From Gracilaria domingensis (Eukaryota > Rhodophyta > Florideophyceae > Gracilariales > Gracilariaceae), in contig VCMS01000266.1 of assembly GCA_022539475.1 (NCBI GenBank), forward strand, positions 1-64,000: a stretch of 64,000 bases of DNA, read 5' to 3'. Shown here in pieces: positions 53,092 through 63,500 of the stretch (position 1 is its first letter; the number at the start of each line of letters is the position of its first letter). The notes beneath the pieces are model-generated. The model made no database searches and had not been told where the DNA came from. It saw only the letters and a program-made list of their open reading frames with translations. The translations under genes and the position numbers were made by a program.

Positions 53092-53388
53092 CTACATCTC
53101 CAATTCATCTAGAAATTCAGCAGACGCTTCAGGGCTCACCATGACGTCCTCTTCTTTCACCATTTCAGCGGCACGCACCACCCTTCTGACTAGGCGGTCA
53201 AGTGCCCTGACAATTGCTTGCAGGTTTCGATACTTGCTTTCCATGTCCAGTTCAGGAGACACTTCGGGAAGCTCTTCCTCGGCAGATGGTTCCAGCTCAA
53301 CATTCATAGCATGAAGGGGAGCAAACAAAGCTGCTAGAGTGAGGAGAGTAAGGAAAAGGGTGGCAGGCACTCGGAAAAGGCGAGCCAT
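53092..53388 (-). CDS. Small secreted acidic protein
   Basis: 98 residues. An N-terminal signal peptide (LFLTLLTLAALFAPLHA, cut expected near residue 27) precedes an acidic, Cys-free mature part of about 70 residues. It includes a helical stretch (SKYRNLQAIVRALDRLVRR) and a Glu-rich end. Unknown family. The clean signal peptide and intact frame support a real gene; its small size and lack of homology limit confidence. Confidence 0.45.
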   Translation of the reverse strand: MARLFRVPATLFLTLLTLAALFAPLHAMNVELEPSAEEELPEVSPELDMESKYRNLQAIVRALDRLVRRVVRAAEMVKEEDVMVSPEASAEFLDELEM

Positions 53389-54504
53389 TGTTACCGGATG
53401 CAGTTATTGAATGGGGACAGAATACTGTACAAGGTGAGTAGTCGGAGATAAGATAGAGTTTTGTTCATGAGCCGTACCCGAATTGACGGTAGAAGTACAC
53501 ACACTCGTCCGTCTTAGAGTCCTGACAACGGACTAGCCATTCTCATGAATTCCACTCTCGAAACCCAGATTGTGGACCTACGCACGATGCGATGAGCAAT
53601 GGTGCATTTACCCTGCAGCAATAAGGACACCATCGGGTGGATAGAAGGATAACCTTCACAAACACTGGGCCTCCATTTTCTGTGTTGCGCATTTACGCTT
53701 GTTTTTCTATCCCTGGTGTCATAGCAAGAAATAAGGGCTCCCACCAACACGATCCTGTCAAAGCGCCTGACGTCATGCCCGATTTGGTCCGCATTCCGCT
53801 GAAGTTTTTTCTTGCCCCTCTTGACTTTTCCACAGATGCATGCATTCGTAAAACAATTTTCATCGGCTCCGCAGTAAGCTACGCAAGAGCGAAATAGAGA
53901 CTCAAATTCGCTCTGAGGTGTCAAACTCAGGTGTATCGTTATAGATCTACGATAAAAACATTTATCGATAGAGGTTGCCTAACATCATCGTGGATCTATA
54001 TAACCGGGAATTAGAAGGACAGGTGCAGCCGATAGTATTGATCGATAACATGGCACTGCCGAAGATAATGTGGCACATTATGAGACCTGTTACTGGAACC
54101 GGAATCGCTCCTTGCTTTGCGAATCCTGATTGTGGATGCTCTTGATAGATCCCTTTCGGTCAAGCCTGGACATCAGATTTGCTTTCGTGGTGAACTTTCT
54201 CTTCTTACTTCTCTCTTTCTCAGACTCCAGCAAAAGTACTCCACATTGCGACCTCCAAGCAGTTCATATCTCTGTCTCCCAGGCCTACATGTTTCGAACT
54301 TGATGGTTAGCTGACTCTCCATAAGATCAAAAGTTCTATCCCCAGGCACAGAGCCTCCTCATGCGTTGCTCAGTTACTAACTGGAATCATACGAGCAGAG
54401 AGCGCAAACTCAACGGCGCACTACTCGTACACCACTGCAGACTTCCAAAATGCTCCACAGCGACCCACCTGATAATTCAACTTCGTCATTCAATTACGCT
54501 ATCG
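53389..54504. other. Intergenic, no supported gene
   Basis: A 136-codon minus-strand frame (53924-53514) has several N-terminal Cys but no known pattern. Nothing else is notable. Confidence 0.3.
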
Positions 54505-55104
54505 CTACGACATTTTGCCGAGGATTTCTCTAACAATAGCTTCCGGCTCTGCCATTGCTCCGTTTCCCGTGTCTCCGCAGGCCAGCTTTTTTCGAATCGG
54601 TTCAATAACTTGCAAACCGAAAGCACGGATACTCTTCAATTGTATAGATGTTATCGGATGATCCCACATACCAGTATTCATTGCTGGAGCTACGAAGAAA
54701 GGCATAGTAGCTCGCTCTGTCACTGGCCATGCTCTTGCGACACATGTTAGAAGATTGTCACAAATGCCGTGTGTGAGCTTAGCCAAAGTATTTGCCGAGA
54801 GTGGGGCGACGAGAAAAATGTGTGCCCATTTTCTGAGCTCAATGTGCAGCACAGGATCGGATAGCTTCCGCCACTTGCGCCATTCGTCGTCGTCTTTGAG
54901 CCAGGTTACAGCACGTGACAACGGTCGTTCGGCTTGAACGAAAGCTGAACCATGCTTGGTGGTGATGACTTTCACAGATGCCCCCTCGGCGAGCAGTAGG
55001 TCTACAAGCAGAGGAACTCGAATGGCTGCTACGGAACCGCTCACCCCAACCAGGATATTCTTTCCTGATAGTCTGCCCGATATATGTGACGGCTCTGGCT
55101 CCAT
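54505..55104 (-). CDS. PPCDC: Phosphopantothenoylcysteine decarboxylase
   Basis: Start chosen at MEPEPSHISGRL (55104), which gives about 199 residues, the usual size; the frame is open to 55263. This FMN protein removes CO2 from phosphopantothenoylcysteine to give phosphopantetheine in CoA synthesis. Family motifs are all there: VGVSGSVAAIRVP (phosphate loop), LHIELRKWAHIFLVAPLSAN (the active-site His is in LHIELRKW), TLAKLTHGICDNLLT, VAPAMNTGMW (the PAMNxxMW clamp) and LACGDTGNGAMAEP, whose Cys reduces the intermediate. Probably cytosolic. It is divergent from RPAIN, with about 410 bp between starts. No break. Confidence 0.92.
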   Translation of the reverse strand: MEPEPSHISGRLSGKNILVGVSGSVAAIRVPLLVDLLLAEGASVKVITTKHGSAFVQAERPLSRAVTWLKDDDEWRKWRKLSDPVLHIELRKWAHIFLVAPLSANTLAKLTHGICDNLLTCVARAWPVTERATMPFFVAPAMNTGMWDHPITSIQLKSIRAFGLQVIEPIRKKLACGDTGNGAMAEPEAIVREILGKMS

Positions 55105-55513
55105 TACATGTTCCGATGTTGTTACACGGCTGAAGGTAATCCTCCACACTTCCGTAAGCTTTAAATGAAAAGGAGGGAGAGCAATTGTCAGACCGATAGG
55201 TCCAAGGAGATAGGCTTGTACACGTGCAAACTTCATTACAACAGATGCGCCCATTAAAATCACATGTGGCTTGGGCCATGGAGTATCCTAAGGATACTAC
55301 AGAACTATCCCCGTTGCCGCGGTGCCCCGTTCATCGCTGTGCAAAACACGGCGTGCAAAGCCTTTCGCGGGAAACAGTTCGAACGCAAACAGCAGTGCTT
55401 CCCTCCCCTACAGCGCCATATCTCCGGGTCCAAGCCCAGTCTTACTCGTCTCCACTTTCTCTCCCTCAGCTCCTGCACCTAATAACCAAAAGCTATTAAC
55501 CAAAAGCAGCGAT

Positions 55514-56164
55514 ATGGAAAGTCCAGAGCGCGCAAGGCGTCCATACAAATGGAAGCGAACCATGGCACCGCCCGAGGAATGGCGACAACGCCTCTTGAAA
55601 CAATGTCTGCACCGAATCAAGTGTGACCGAGAAAACGAGCTGCGCAATCGTCGCAAGGGTCGAATGCGCATCATTGAGGAGGAAGTAGCGCGCTTAAGGC
55701 CTCAAGAGGAATTTCTGTCGGAGGATGACTTGGAGGCGCTTATCGCGGACTTGGAAGCTGCGATGGACGCCGAGCGGAGAGAAGCTGAAAGAAACCTCAT
55801 AGAGGCTGAAGAGAAGATGATACAAGACTTTGAGCGGCTTGGAAGAGAGCAAGCGGAATTCGATACGGAACTCTTCGCGTTTCATGAGCAAAACGATGCG
55901 GCTGATGCAGCCCAGGTGCTCTGTCCTGTCTGCGAACGAGGGAAGCTTCATGTCAGGGAAGGGGTCGTTTTCTGTCGCTGCGGAGTCCGAATAGACGGTG
56001 GCACATGTGATAATCTCACTACCGATATTGTGAAGGAACGACTTGAGCAAGTGTTTGCAAAACATGCTAACTGTGGAAGCTCTCCGAAGTTTGATGTTCG
56101 ACACAATTTTGGAACCTTTCTTTGGGCTCACTGTCGATGTGGGGACGATCTAATTGTCTTGTGA
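55514..56164 (+). CDS. RPAIN: RPA-interacting protein (importin-like adaptor for replication protein A)
   Basis: Start chosen at MESPERARRPYKWK (55514); the frame is open to 55322. The 216-residue protein has a basic N-terminus (RRPYKWKR), a Glu-rich helical middle and a C-terminal Cys-rich zinc domain: CPVCERGKL, VFCRCGVRI, an HANC, and HCRCGD. This layout is that of RPAIN/RIP, which carries the RPA complex into the nucleus. All eight expected metal ligands can be placed. No intron. It shares an upstream region with PPCDC. Confidence 0.85.
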   Translation: MESPERARRPYKWKRTMAPPEEWRQRLLKQCLHRIKCDRENELRNRRKGRMRIIEEEVARLRPQEEFLSEDDLEALIADLEAAMDAERREAERNLIEAEEKMIQDFERLGREQAEFDTELFAFHEQNDAADAAQVLCPVCERGKLHVREGVVFCRCGVRIDGGTCDNLTTDIVKERLEQVFAKHANCGSSPKFDVRHNFGTFLWAHCRCGDDLIVL

Positions 56165-57437
56165 GGTCGTCCCACCACTCGCAGTGTGGATTGTTCAGCT
56201 TCGATAGAAACAAAAACAATGCAGCAACACATGGCAGAGGTGATGTGTATGGGTGGGACTGTGAGTATGAGAGGGAAGGGATACGATATCTTTATGCTCC
56301 CTACGTGCTCAACTTTTCAATAATCGCTCCACATAGTGTCCTGCCCTTTTTAACAAGGGCATCAACACTACAAATACAGAGCTACCAAGTTAACCTACCA
56401 TCGCTTTTTACGTTTGGTGCGCTTCATCTTGTTCCAATGTGTTGGTATCCTTGTCGGGATACAAAAAGCCGCATTCTTTACACGAGGATGAAAACTGCCA
56501 GTCTTCGCAAAGCTTGAAACTATGTCTGGAGCTTTGGCATCATACAAATTCTGGATAACGGCGCCCTCATGCAATTCGCACAAGATTGAACAACATGCGT
56601 TGTGCAATCCGAATGTGCAAATGGATGATTTGGTTGCATCCGGCCGCTGTCACTTGTACTCTCGTCTTCTCAGAGTTTTCTCTACCCTTGTACAGTATCT
56701 GGGCGAAAGCGTATAGGATCCAGGAATCAACACAAATTGTGTTGCAGGCTTCTTTCGAGATCAGAAGCTCTTGGTTTTTGGACATCGGTATTCAATTACT
56801 ACACGCGCTTTTAATGAAGGAAGAGTTTTGCTGGCCTTCTTGACAGAGAGAATTTTCTCTAACGAATGCTCTACTTCGACCTAGGCAAAATGCAAATCTT
56901 AGTTGGGAGTTCACTAAAGACGCTATTGCGATCACGATTGAGCATTAGCGGTGGTGGTCAAGCAAACGTAGCCGCAGATTGGATGTGTGACGATTCGCTT
57001 TCCTCTGAGACCTTTAAGTTTATCGTCAGATCAAAAATGCTCGTCAACGAATGCAATAGTACTCTCTGAAGCGACGGGATCTCTGTAGACCATCTCAGGA
57101 CCAGGGCGCAATACAATAAAGGATTGTATTGCGACTGTATATTACAATGCGTATTGTGCACAGCTCTGCAATGGAGATGCATATTGCAAAACGCCAACCC
57201 GGCCGACATGCACTTGTTGAACCTTGATCTCCAAGATGAAGATCCCACATCGAGATAAATTTCTGTTCTTGGTTCAAGGTATGTGGCAGAAAACATTCTG
57301 CGAAATCAAAGGATGAGCCTAGCTCTATTTCTTGAAGCCATTGTCTCTCTGCGCGTGAATGCTCGTCTTTGGGATATACACTTGGTCCGCGAAGAAGAAG
57401 AAACTGCCACGGCAGTGACGAAAACTGAGAACCTTGA
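56165..57437. other. Spacer between host gene island and LINE remnant
   Basis: No supported gene. It has an exact 11-bp inverted repeat (CGCAATACAAT, 57107-57133). The sequence from 57283 on may be decayed LINE coding before the reverse transcriptase part, but the frame is not clear. Confidence 0.35.
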
Positions 57438-58220
57438 AGCGAAGATGGCCTCCCACAAGGGGGAACTCTCTCCCCTGCGCTCTGGACTGCGTTCCTCTCC
57501 GACCTCCCCGCAGCAATCAGGGAAGCAGGAGAAGAAGTACAGACAAGCCTATTTGCAGATGACACTGCCTTTTGGGCGACGGATACAAGCACACAACGCA
57601 TGCAGCAAAAGCGACAACGCGCACTTGATGCACTGAACGACTATTGCGGCAAAAACGACATTCTGCTGAACCCTTCAAAGACTGTAGTGATCCCATTCAC
57701 CAACTCCGACTGGAGGACGAACAAGGAAGCATACGCCGTCGTTGTGGCAAATAACACTGTTTTGCCGAGCGAATGCGGTCGGTTTCTTGGAGTGCTTTTA
57801 GACATGAAGCTGAACTTCAATGCTCACCTCAATCTGGTGAAAGCACGTTACAAACACCGTAACACCCTCATGCGACGTCTCACGAAAAAATCGTGGGGCC
57901 GCGACTGGAACACGATGGACACTGTGCGTAAAGGATTGGCGGAACCGATAGCCGCTTATGCCGCTGGTTCAATTATCCCAAACGCATCAGTTACGGCAGT
58001 CAAAGCGCTCGAAGTGGTGAGAAACGAGGCGCTCCGTATGCAAACGGGCTGCGTTTCGTCAACACCAGTGAACACAATGCGCGAATTGGTTCAGATGCCG
58101 CCCATGGAAATTATATCTAAAGCAAAAGCCGCAGCGCTGTATGAGCGTACGATGAGACAGGAAAGCGAAACACCCTTGCAAAAGGAACTAAACGAACTGG
58201 TTCTCCTCGTATCAGACTAA
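57438..58220 (+). pseudogene. LINE reverse transcriptase, C-terminal part
   Basis: Reading from 57438 in one frame, GLPQGGTLSPALWTAFLSDL is the motif B region (57447-57506) and SLFADDTAFW holds the catalytic FADD (57552-57563). The thumb and connection region follow (NPSKTVVIPF, then FLGVLLDMKLNFNAHL and MRRLTKKSWG). The frame stops at 58220. One base over, RIRLTHSTMKRL joins the next frame smoothly, so the stop reflects a frameshift near 58200. The front of the domain (fingers and first Asp) is missing. Confidence 0.75.
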
Positions 58221-59491
58221 CGCATTCGACTATGAAGCGGCTAGCAGAGTCACATCTAGCCGAGACTGGGATACTGCAGGTCAAGCACAGAGAAGCTCTG
58301 CCGGAAAAAGTAGGGGTTCTCCGCCTCACGTCAGTAAATTTCGATGCCGCCGACTGCTCGAAAGAAGACGACATCGTAAAGCAACGTGAGGCGGTCACGA
58401 ATCTCCTCAAACGACTTCCAGCAGGAGACTGTGATGTATGGTGTGACGGATCAGTTGGTAGTTTTAAAGGCGAGGATGCTGAGTGGGAATGTAGGGCAGC
58501 CGTAGATTGGAACGATGGATGGTTTGCAGGAATTGTCCACAAAACCTCTTCTTCTGATGTACATCAAACATGCGTACAAGAATTCATCAAGTCCTGTAAC
58601 CACCAACTTGCTTTGTGGATCCATTACGATGATGACTCCGAGTATGCGTACGACATCAACGCACAAAAAACGATTGTAACAGATCGGCAAGGACATTCAC
58701 ACCCAATCCACTTCCTTAAGAAATCCCCGGTTGCAGCCGGAGCCTTTACAATCTACTGGAAAAACAACCCAATTCCCGAAACCGGGGTTGTACCCGCTGG
58801 AATTAATGTGGTCTCTTATACGGCAGAACTCCGTGCACTCGTGGCCTCTATCGACAAGCTTTGTAACCGTGTTGCTGGTGTTGTTCGTTTTTTTGTTGAC
58901 CCTCTCTCTGTTCTCGATGGATTACAAGGAAATCTTCGGAAGCAATGCAGCACTCTGCAAAATCTTGCTGCAAAGCTAGATAAGCTGAGTTCTCACTGCA
59001 CTGTGTACCTTTTTTGGACTCCAAGCCACTGTGGGGTAGAGCAGAACGACCAAGTCGACAACCTTGCCAAGAGTGGTTTGCGCATACCTCTTCGCCTCCA
59101 AGCAGATATCCCAATGGACTATGCAGACGTAAGGGCTATTCTGCGACTCAAATCAAGGAGCAAAACAATCGCTGGCGAATGTATGGACATTATCACGGAT
59201 CAACGTGAAGCACGAAGATCTGAAGTTCTGTTAGCGCAACTCTGCACAAAACACGTTCCCGGACTCCATCCGGTGGCGTCTTATTTAGACCAACGCCTGT
59301 TGAAGTGTGATTGTGGTGCGCACGTCAAAAAGAATGTAGAACACGTTCTTCTTCGAGGCCCACTCACAAACGTATCTCGGCGGGACACGCTCCCTAACTC
59401 AAAAGAGCGAGAAGACAAACCTCTGTTAGACCTGATTAAGCAATACCCGTCGAAATTTTTGGCCTTCTTAAGGAGAGAAAATTACATCTAG
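58221..59491 (+). pseudogene. LINE RNase H region with C-terminal Cys/His segment
   Basis: The RNase H acidic residues can be placed in WCDGSV (first Asp), SYTAELRAL (Glu), FFVDPLSVLDGL (second Asp) and the late HCGVEQNDQVDNLAK (His and last Asp, near 59025-59068). WTPSHCG is the classic WxPxHxG end motif. Between the first Asp and the Glu is an insert of about 90 residues more than usual (including LWIHYDDDSEYAYDIN). After RNase H a CDCGAHVKKNVEHVLLRG segment recalls the CCHC-type finger at LINE C-termini. It ends at 59491. It depends on a frameshift from the preceding reverse transcriptase. Confidence 0.7.
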
Positions 59492-59504
59492 TTTAACCCC
59501 ATGC

Positions 59505-59646
59505 TTGTAAGGTGAGGAAAAATCCTCACCTTTTTCCCTGGGTGAATTTGGGTGAGCTGGTCCCATTTCACCCAGCCAGGGTGAGGTGGGACCCGTGTAA
59601 GGTGAGCTCACCTACTTTTGGGTGAACTCACCCAAATCCTCACCCG
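59505..59646. repeat. Cluster of GGTGAG/CTCACC palindromes
   Basis: Four or more overlapping inverted repeats lie within 140 bp: AAGGTGAGG-AAAAAT-CCTCACCTT (about 59510-59533), GGTCCCA/TGGGACC flanking CACCC and GGGTGAGG (about 59559-59594), AAGGTGAGCTCACCTAC (about 59599), and TTTGGGTGA-A-CTCACCCAAA (about 59617-59637). The core hexamer GGTGAG or its complement occurs about ten times. It starts 14 bp after the LINE stop. Confidence 0.75.
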
Positions 59647-60566
59647 CACTCTTGGTCGACGCTACCGTTTCGTTGAAGCTTTTTGTCAACGTCGCCGTCT
59701 CCGTTTGCCCTTCGCTCTTCATACACGCTTCATGCCTTGGCGGTGTTTCAACGTCTGCCTTTCTTCAGTGCTCTCGCCACGCATACTGCCCACCACTAGC
59801 CTATCACGGTGCCACCGCTGCTTAGTTTCATCGCTTTCTCTTGCTAATCACCAACAGCACTCATCGTTTTATACTCCGTAACCCTCTGTTTCGGTCCGTT
59901 TGTTACACAAACTGTGGGGCACGCCTTCGATGTTTCTTCGTTCAACCATCCGCTATCAACCCATTCTTAGCTCTTCCTTGCGCTGCTAAACTTTTTCGTC
60001 AAAAAAACACCTGGAACTAGTAGTTCTGCTTTCGACTTTCCATTGTCGGATGCACGTACTGGCTGCTCTCCGAGATAAGGCTCGTCCTTTGCACTTAACT
60101 GTGGCGAACCAATTTGGAAGTACTACCGGCCCTCTCAAGCTGCCTTCCGTTTGCCTCTTTCTGCGCTTTCCCACCAGTGTATTCCTCCTTGCGTCGTGGG
60201 ACCTTCTCTTCTTCCTGCTCTTTTTGCGGTCCAGAGCAGATGGTACGTTTGGCAAGCCTCTTTTTCCGCCACTACCGACACTGCCCGTTCTTATCTTCAA
60301 AGCTCTGAATACCAGGGCTTGAAAGATTTCCTGTCACGCTATTATAAATCGCTTTGATTGCCTCCTTTATTCGTCTCGTAATAACAGCGAAACCTCTTGG
60401 TCCCTCTCCTCCCGCAAAGCTAGGACTGCCAATATCATAAACGGGTACACATTTATCCGTTCTCTGTAGGTCGTTGTCGCCTTTTATCTCTCTTACCATC
60501 ATTACCCACCGATTGACCCGTGTTCAATTGTTTAACAACCATTCTTTTTGACACAGGCAGCTTGTC
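59647..60566. other. Spacer before the giant transposase-nuclease ORF
   Basis: No gene is seen on either strand; the longest frames (about 100 codons) are featureless. It should contain the promoter and possibly the left end of the element that encodes the next ORF. A stop (TGA 60549-60551) closes the frame upstream of that ORF. Confidence 0.35.
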
Positions 60567-63500
60567 ATGAACGAGATTGGTAGAAAATGCGCACTGCGAA
60601 GTAACCAAATTGAAGCAAAATTGTTATCTCAGGATGACAGTATAATGGAGTATTATGGAGACGAGAACGATCCTTCCCGAGCTAATCGCATGGAAGCCAA
60701 TCCCAAAAGCCCCAGCAAACATACGACAAATCCATCAGACACGGATATGGAACAAAATGGCAGTAATAGACCAAGAGATGAAAGTGATTCTTCGTACAGG
60801 CCTTCGGATATCGGTAGTGAAACCATTGACAATGGTTCAGGCAGTAATCAGTCGCACAGTGAACAATCGTCGAGCAACTTGAGTGACTGCGAACTCTGGA
60901 TTTCGGATGGCGAAGTGAGGGACCTTTTCGAGGACCACAATCTGGGAGAGTGCACGGGCCAGGGTTCTCAGTGGATTTCAAACATAGATGAGGCACAAAG
61001 TATAGCCGTTGAAGATGTATGGTCTTCTCTTTTTGTCGATGGGGTAGAGAATATTCTGGAAAGCAACGATGATTCCACAGAGAGCGAAGAGAACAAATTG
61101 TATGGAATGCATACTGCGTTACAACGAGAACAGAAAGATAGGGAAGGAGGATTGGCAGAATGGGATTATGGATCGCCGTTTCAGAAGCTCAGTATTGATA
61201 TTGACAATATTAATTCTGAGTTGGGAAGGCGCTTTGTGTCGGAAGCAAATCAAATACTGCACAATGTAGTTCGTGAAGTTCAAGATCAACGACGGGGTAC
61301 GGAAGTAGTAACAGGCACCAACCTTTCTCGACTGTCAGTGTTCAATGTTTTTCTACCTGAATACGTATTGTCGAAACTGACCGAAAACGCAAACAGAGTC
61401 CTTCTAGCTCGTGGTGAGATTCCAACAAACCACTTTGAAATGAAAGGAGTTATAATCTTGCACGTGCTCGCGGCGTCGTATTCATGCTCAGTTGGTACCA
61501 TAACCTCGAAACAAAACCAAGAGTTCTTCTTTCAGATGGGGATCTCGTACAAAAGGTACTCAGAAATTTGGTCTGCCCTTTCCTGCACTCCTTCCAGAAG
61601 GAGCAGAGTAGAACGTTCCGGGAGCGGTTGGTCGAATTTTCCAACCAGGGCTAATGCCCTTATAACTGAATTGGAGGACGAACTGGCTGCTATCAATAGA
61701 ATGTACTTGTTTGTTCCTGGGGTAACAATATTTTCCCTTGACGATGACCATCAGAGGCTGAGATCAAGAGCCGTTGCTGAACTAACCACTTTGAGCCATA
61801 TCAACAATCCTCAAAAGGCAATGGGGCCTGTGAATAATGCGCTGTGTTCTGCGTTAAATCCCTTCTTTCTTGCCAGTCATTATTCAAGGCCAAGGGAAAC
61901 TATCACTGATGTTTGGGAAAGAATAATCAGACTTGTTCAAGGCGTACCAACCGCTGGACCAGTGCGTCCTATGACCGACTCAATATTCGCATCAGACAGA
62001 GGCTACAATGGCAGAGAGACGATTGACTACATCAATGATCGTCTAGGAGCCACCGGAATCGGGACTCACAAACGTAGTCTTGACTACCCGTTTGTCTTTG
62101 GAGATGGTGCTATTCGTAAACGGCACAAGGGCATGGTCGTCACTGAGAAAGGATGTAGGGCTATATATAGCGCGCGTAGAAAACCAAAAACACCTTCGGG
62201 GCGGTGGGTTGAAGCGGCTGTATATAGAGAAAGTTTCAGTGCGCGTATCGCGGCCATATACCACAACAACGAACGAATGTTCAAGGCCACCAAGTTCACA
62301 TTGATACCAAAGACGGGATATAAGAACTTCAGAATCGCAATGGAGAAGGGCAGGTTTCAGGTCATATTTGATAGATCAAGAAGTCACAGACAGAATGAGA
62401 AGCACCATCACGAAGACAGTATCGGCGTATTTCTTCCTCAAGTCAAGTGCGATCAGGCACTCTCACACGTGCGTCAAATTACTCTACTTCAATCTGAAGA
62501 CCCAGGATGGTTTCTAGCACGAGCGTTTCAATTTACTTCGCGTACGACGTATGGTTTCATAAAACAGTTATCGATTGATCATAATGATAAGATGGAAGCG
62601 ATGGCATTGATCCTGAAGGGAACGTTTGTCAGACGCCACACTGTATCATATCCCACAAGCAAAGAGGAAACAAAGCAAATACTGACGGACAGCTGCAACA
62701 GAATATTCAGAGTACTTAACATGAACAAAACTACTTCTCCACGTCATGAAAACGCAAATGAAGCGCTCTCTTTGGTTCTTACTGCGGATGTTGAGACCAT
62801 CAATTATACAAACAAGAATGAGATTCTTGCGGCATTACAGGCAGTTGGCCATCGACAATCTCAAGCATTGCGCAAATCCCAGCTCATTGAACGTCTTTTG
62901 AGACTTAGAGACGATGTCACCCATGGTCGAACTACTTTGGGTCCCATGCCAGCTGCTACCATTACCGAGGAACAGAGAGAAGAACTACTGAATAAAAGCT
63001 TTCTGCAAAACATGTACAAGGTTTCGCTAAACAATTGGGTAATGAAACCGCTCGTAAGCACTCCCGGGATGAAGGAAGGTAATTTTAACGAGCAACAAGT
63101 GTTGAACGCGCTACCCGCATTCTTTGACAAATATGAAGTTATCGATGGACACCTATACGGCACAGAAGGTCGATCACTAAGTCCGGAGAAATACAGTCTC
63201 CAATATATTCGCAAAGTTGGACTTATTTCTCCAACAACGGAGCGCATGGTGTCTGACAGCCCTGATGCTGTCCTTGTCCTGGAGAACGATGCAAAGCAGC
63301 ATACTGTTTGGAGTGTGGAGGTCAAAACGATGACCAGCGTGAGGACAATTGAAGAAGCTAACAAAATTAGAGATAAGTACTCAGCGCTCAGTTCGATTGG
63401 CAACATTGGTGCCAGTGAGAGCTCGCTCCATCTTTTTCATTCAATGGTACCAACATCGCCATACCGATTGCAGTGTTTGCACCACTGCATCTCCTTGGGT

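Larger units (their letters stand above)
57438..59491 (+). mobile_element. 5'-truncated LINE (non-LTR retrotransposon) remnant
   Basis: It contains the back half of a reverse transcriptase and an RNase H ORF in two frames. The endonuclease and the front of the reverse transcriptase are missing, as expected from incomplete target-primed reverse transcription. An in-frame TGA at 57435-57437 sits just before the recognisable part. No poly-A tail is seen; a palindrome cluster follows directly. Confidence 0.75.

Noticed and set aside
53514-53924. 136-codon minus-strand frame with N-terminal Cys residues
   Set aside because: No known Cys pattern, no signal peptide and no coherent composition; likely chance.
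56137-56177. Stem GTGGGGACGA/TCGTCCCAC over the end of RPAIN, as a terminator
   Set aside because: One arm is fixed by codons of the conserved zinc domain, and eukaryotic Pol II genes do not use such stems; likely coincidence.
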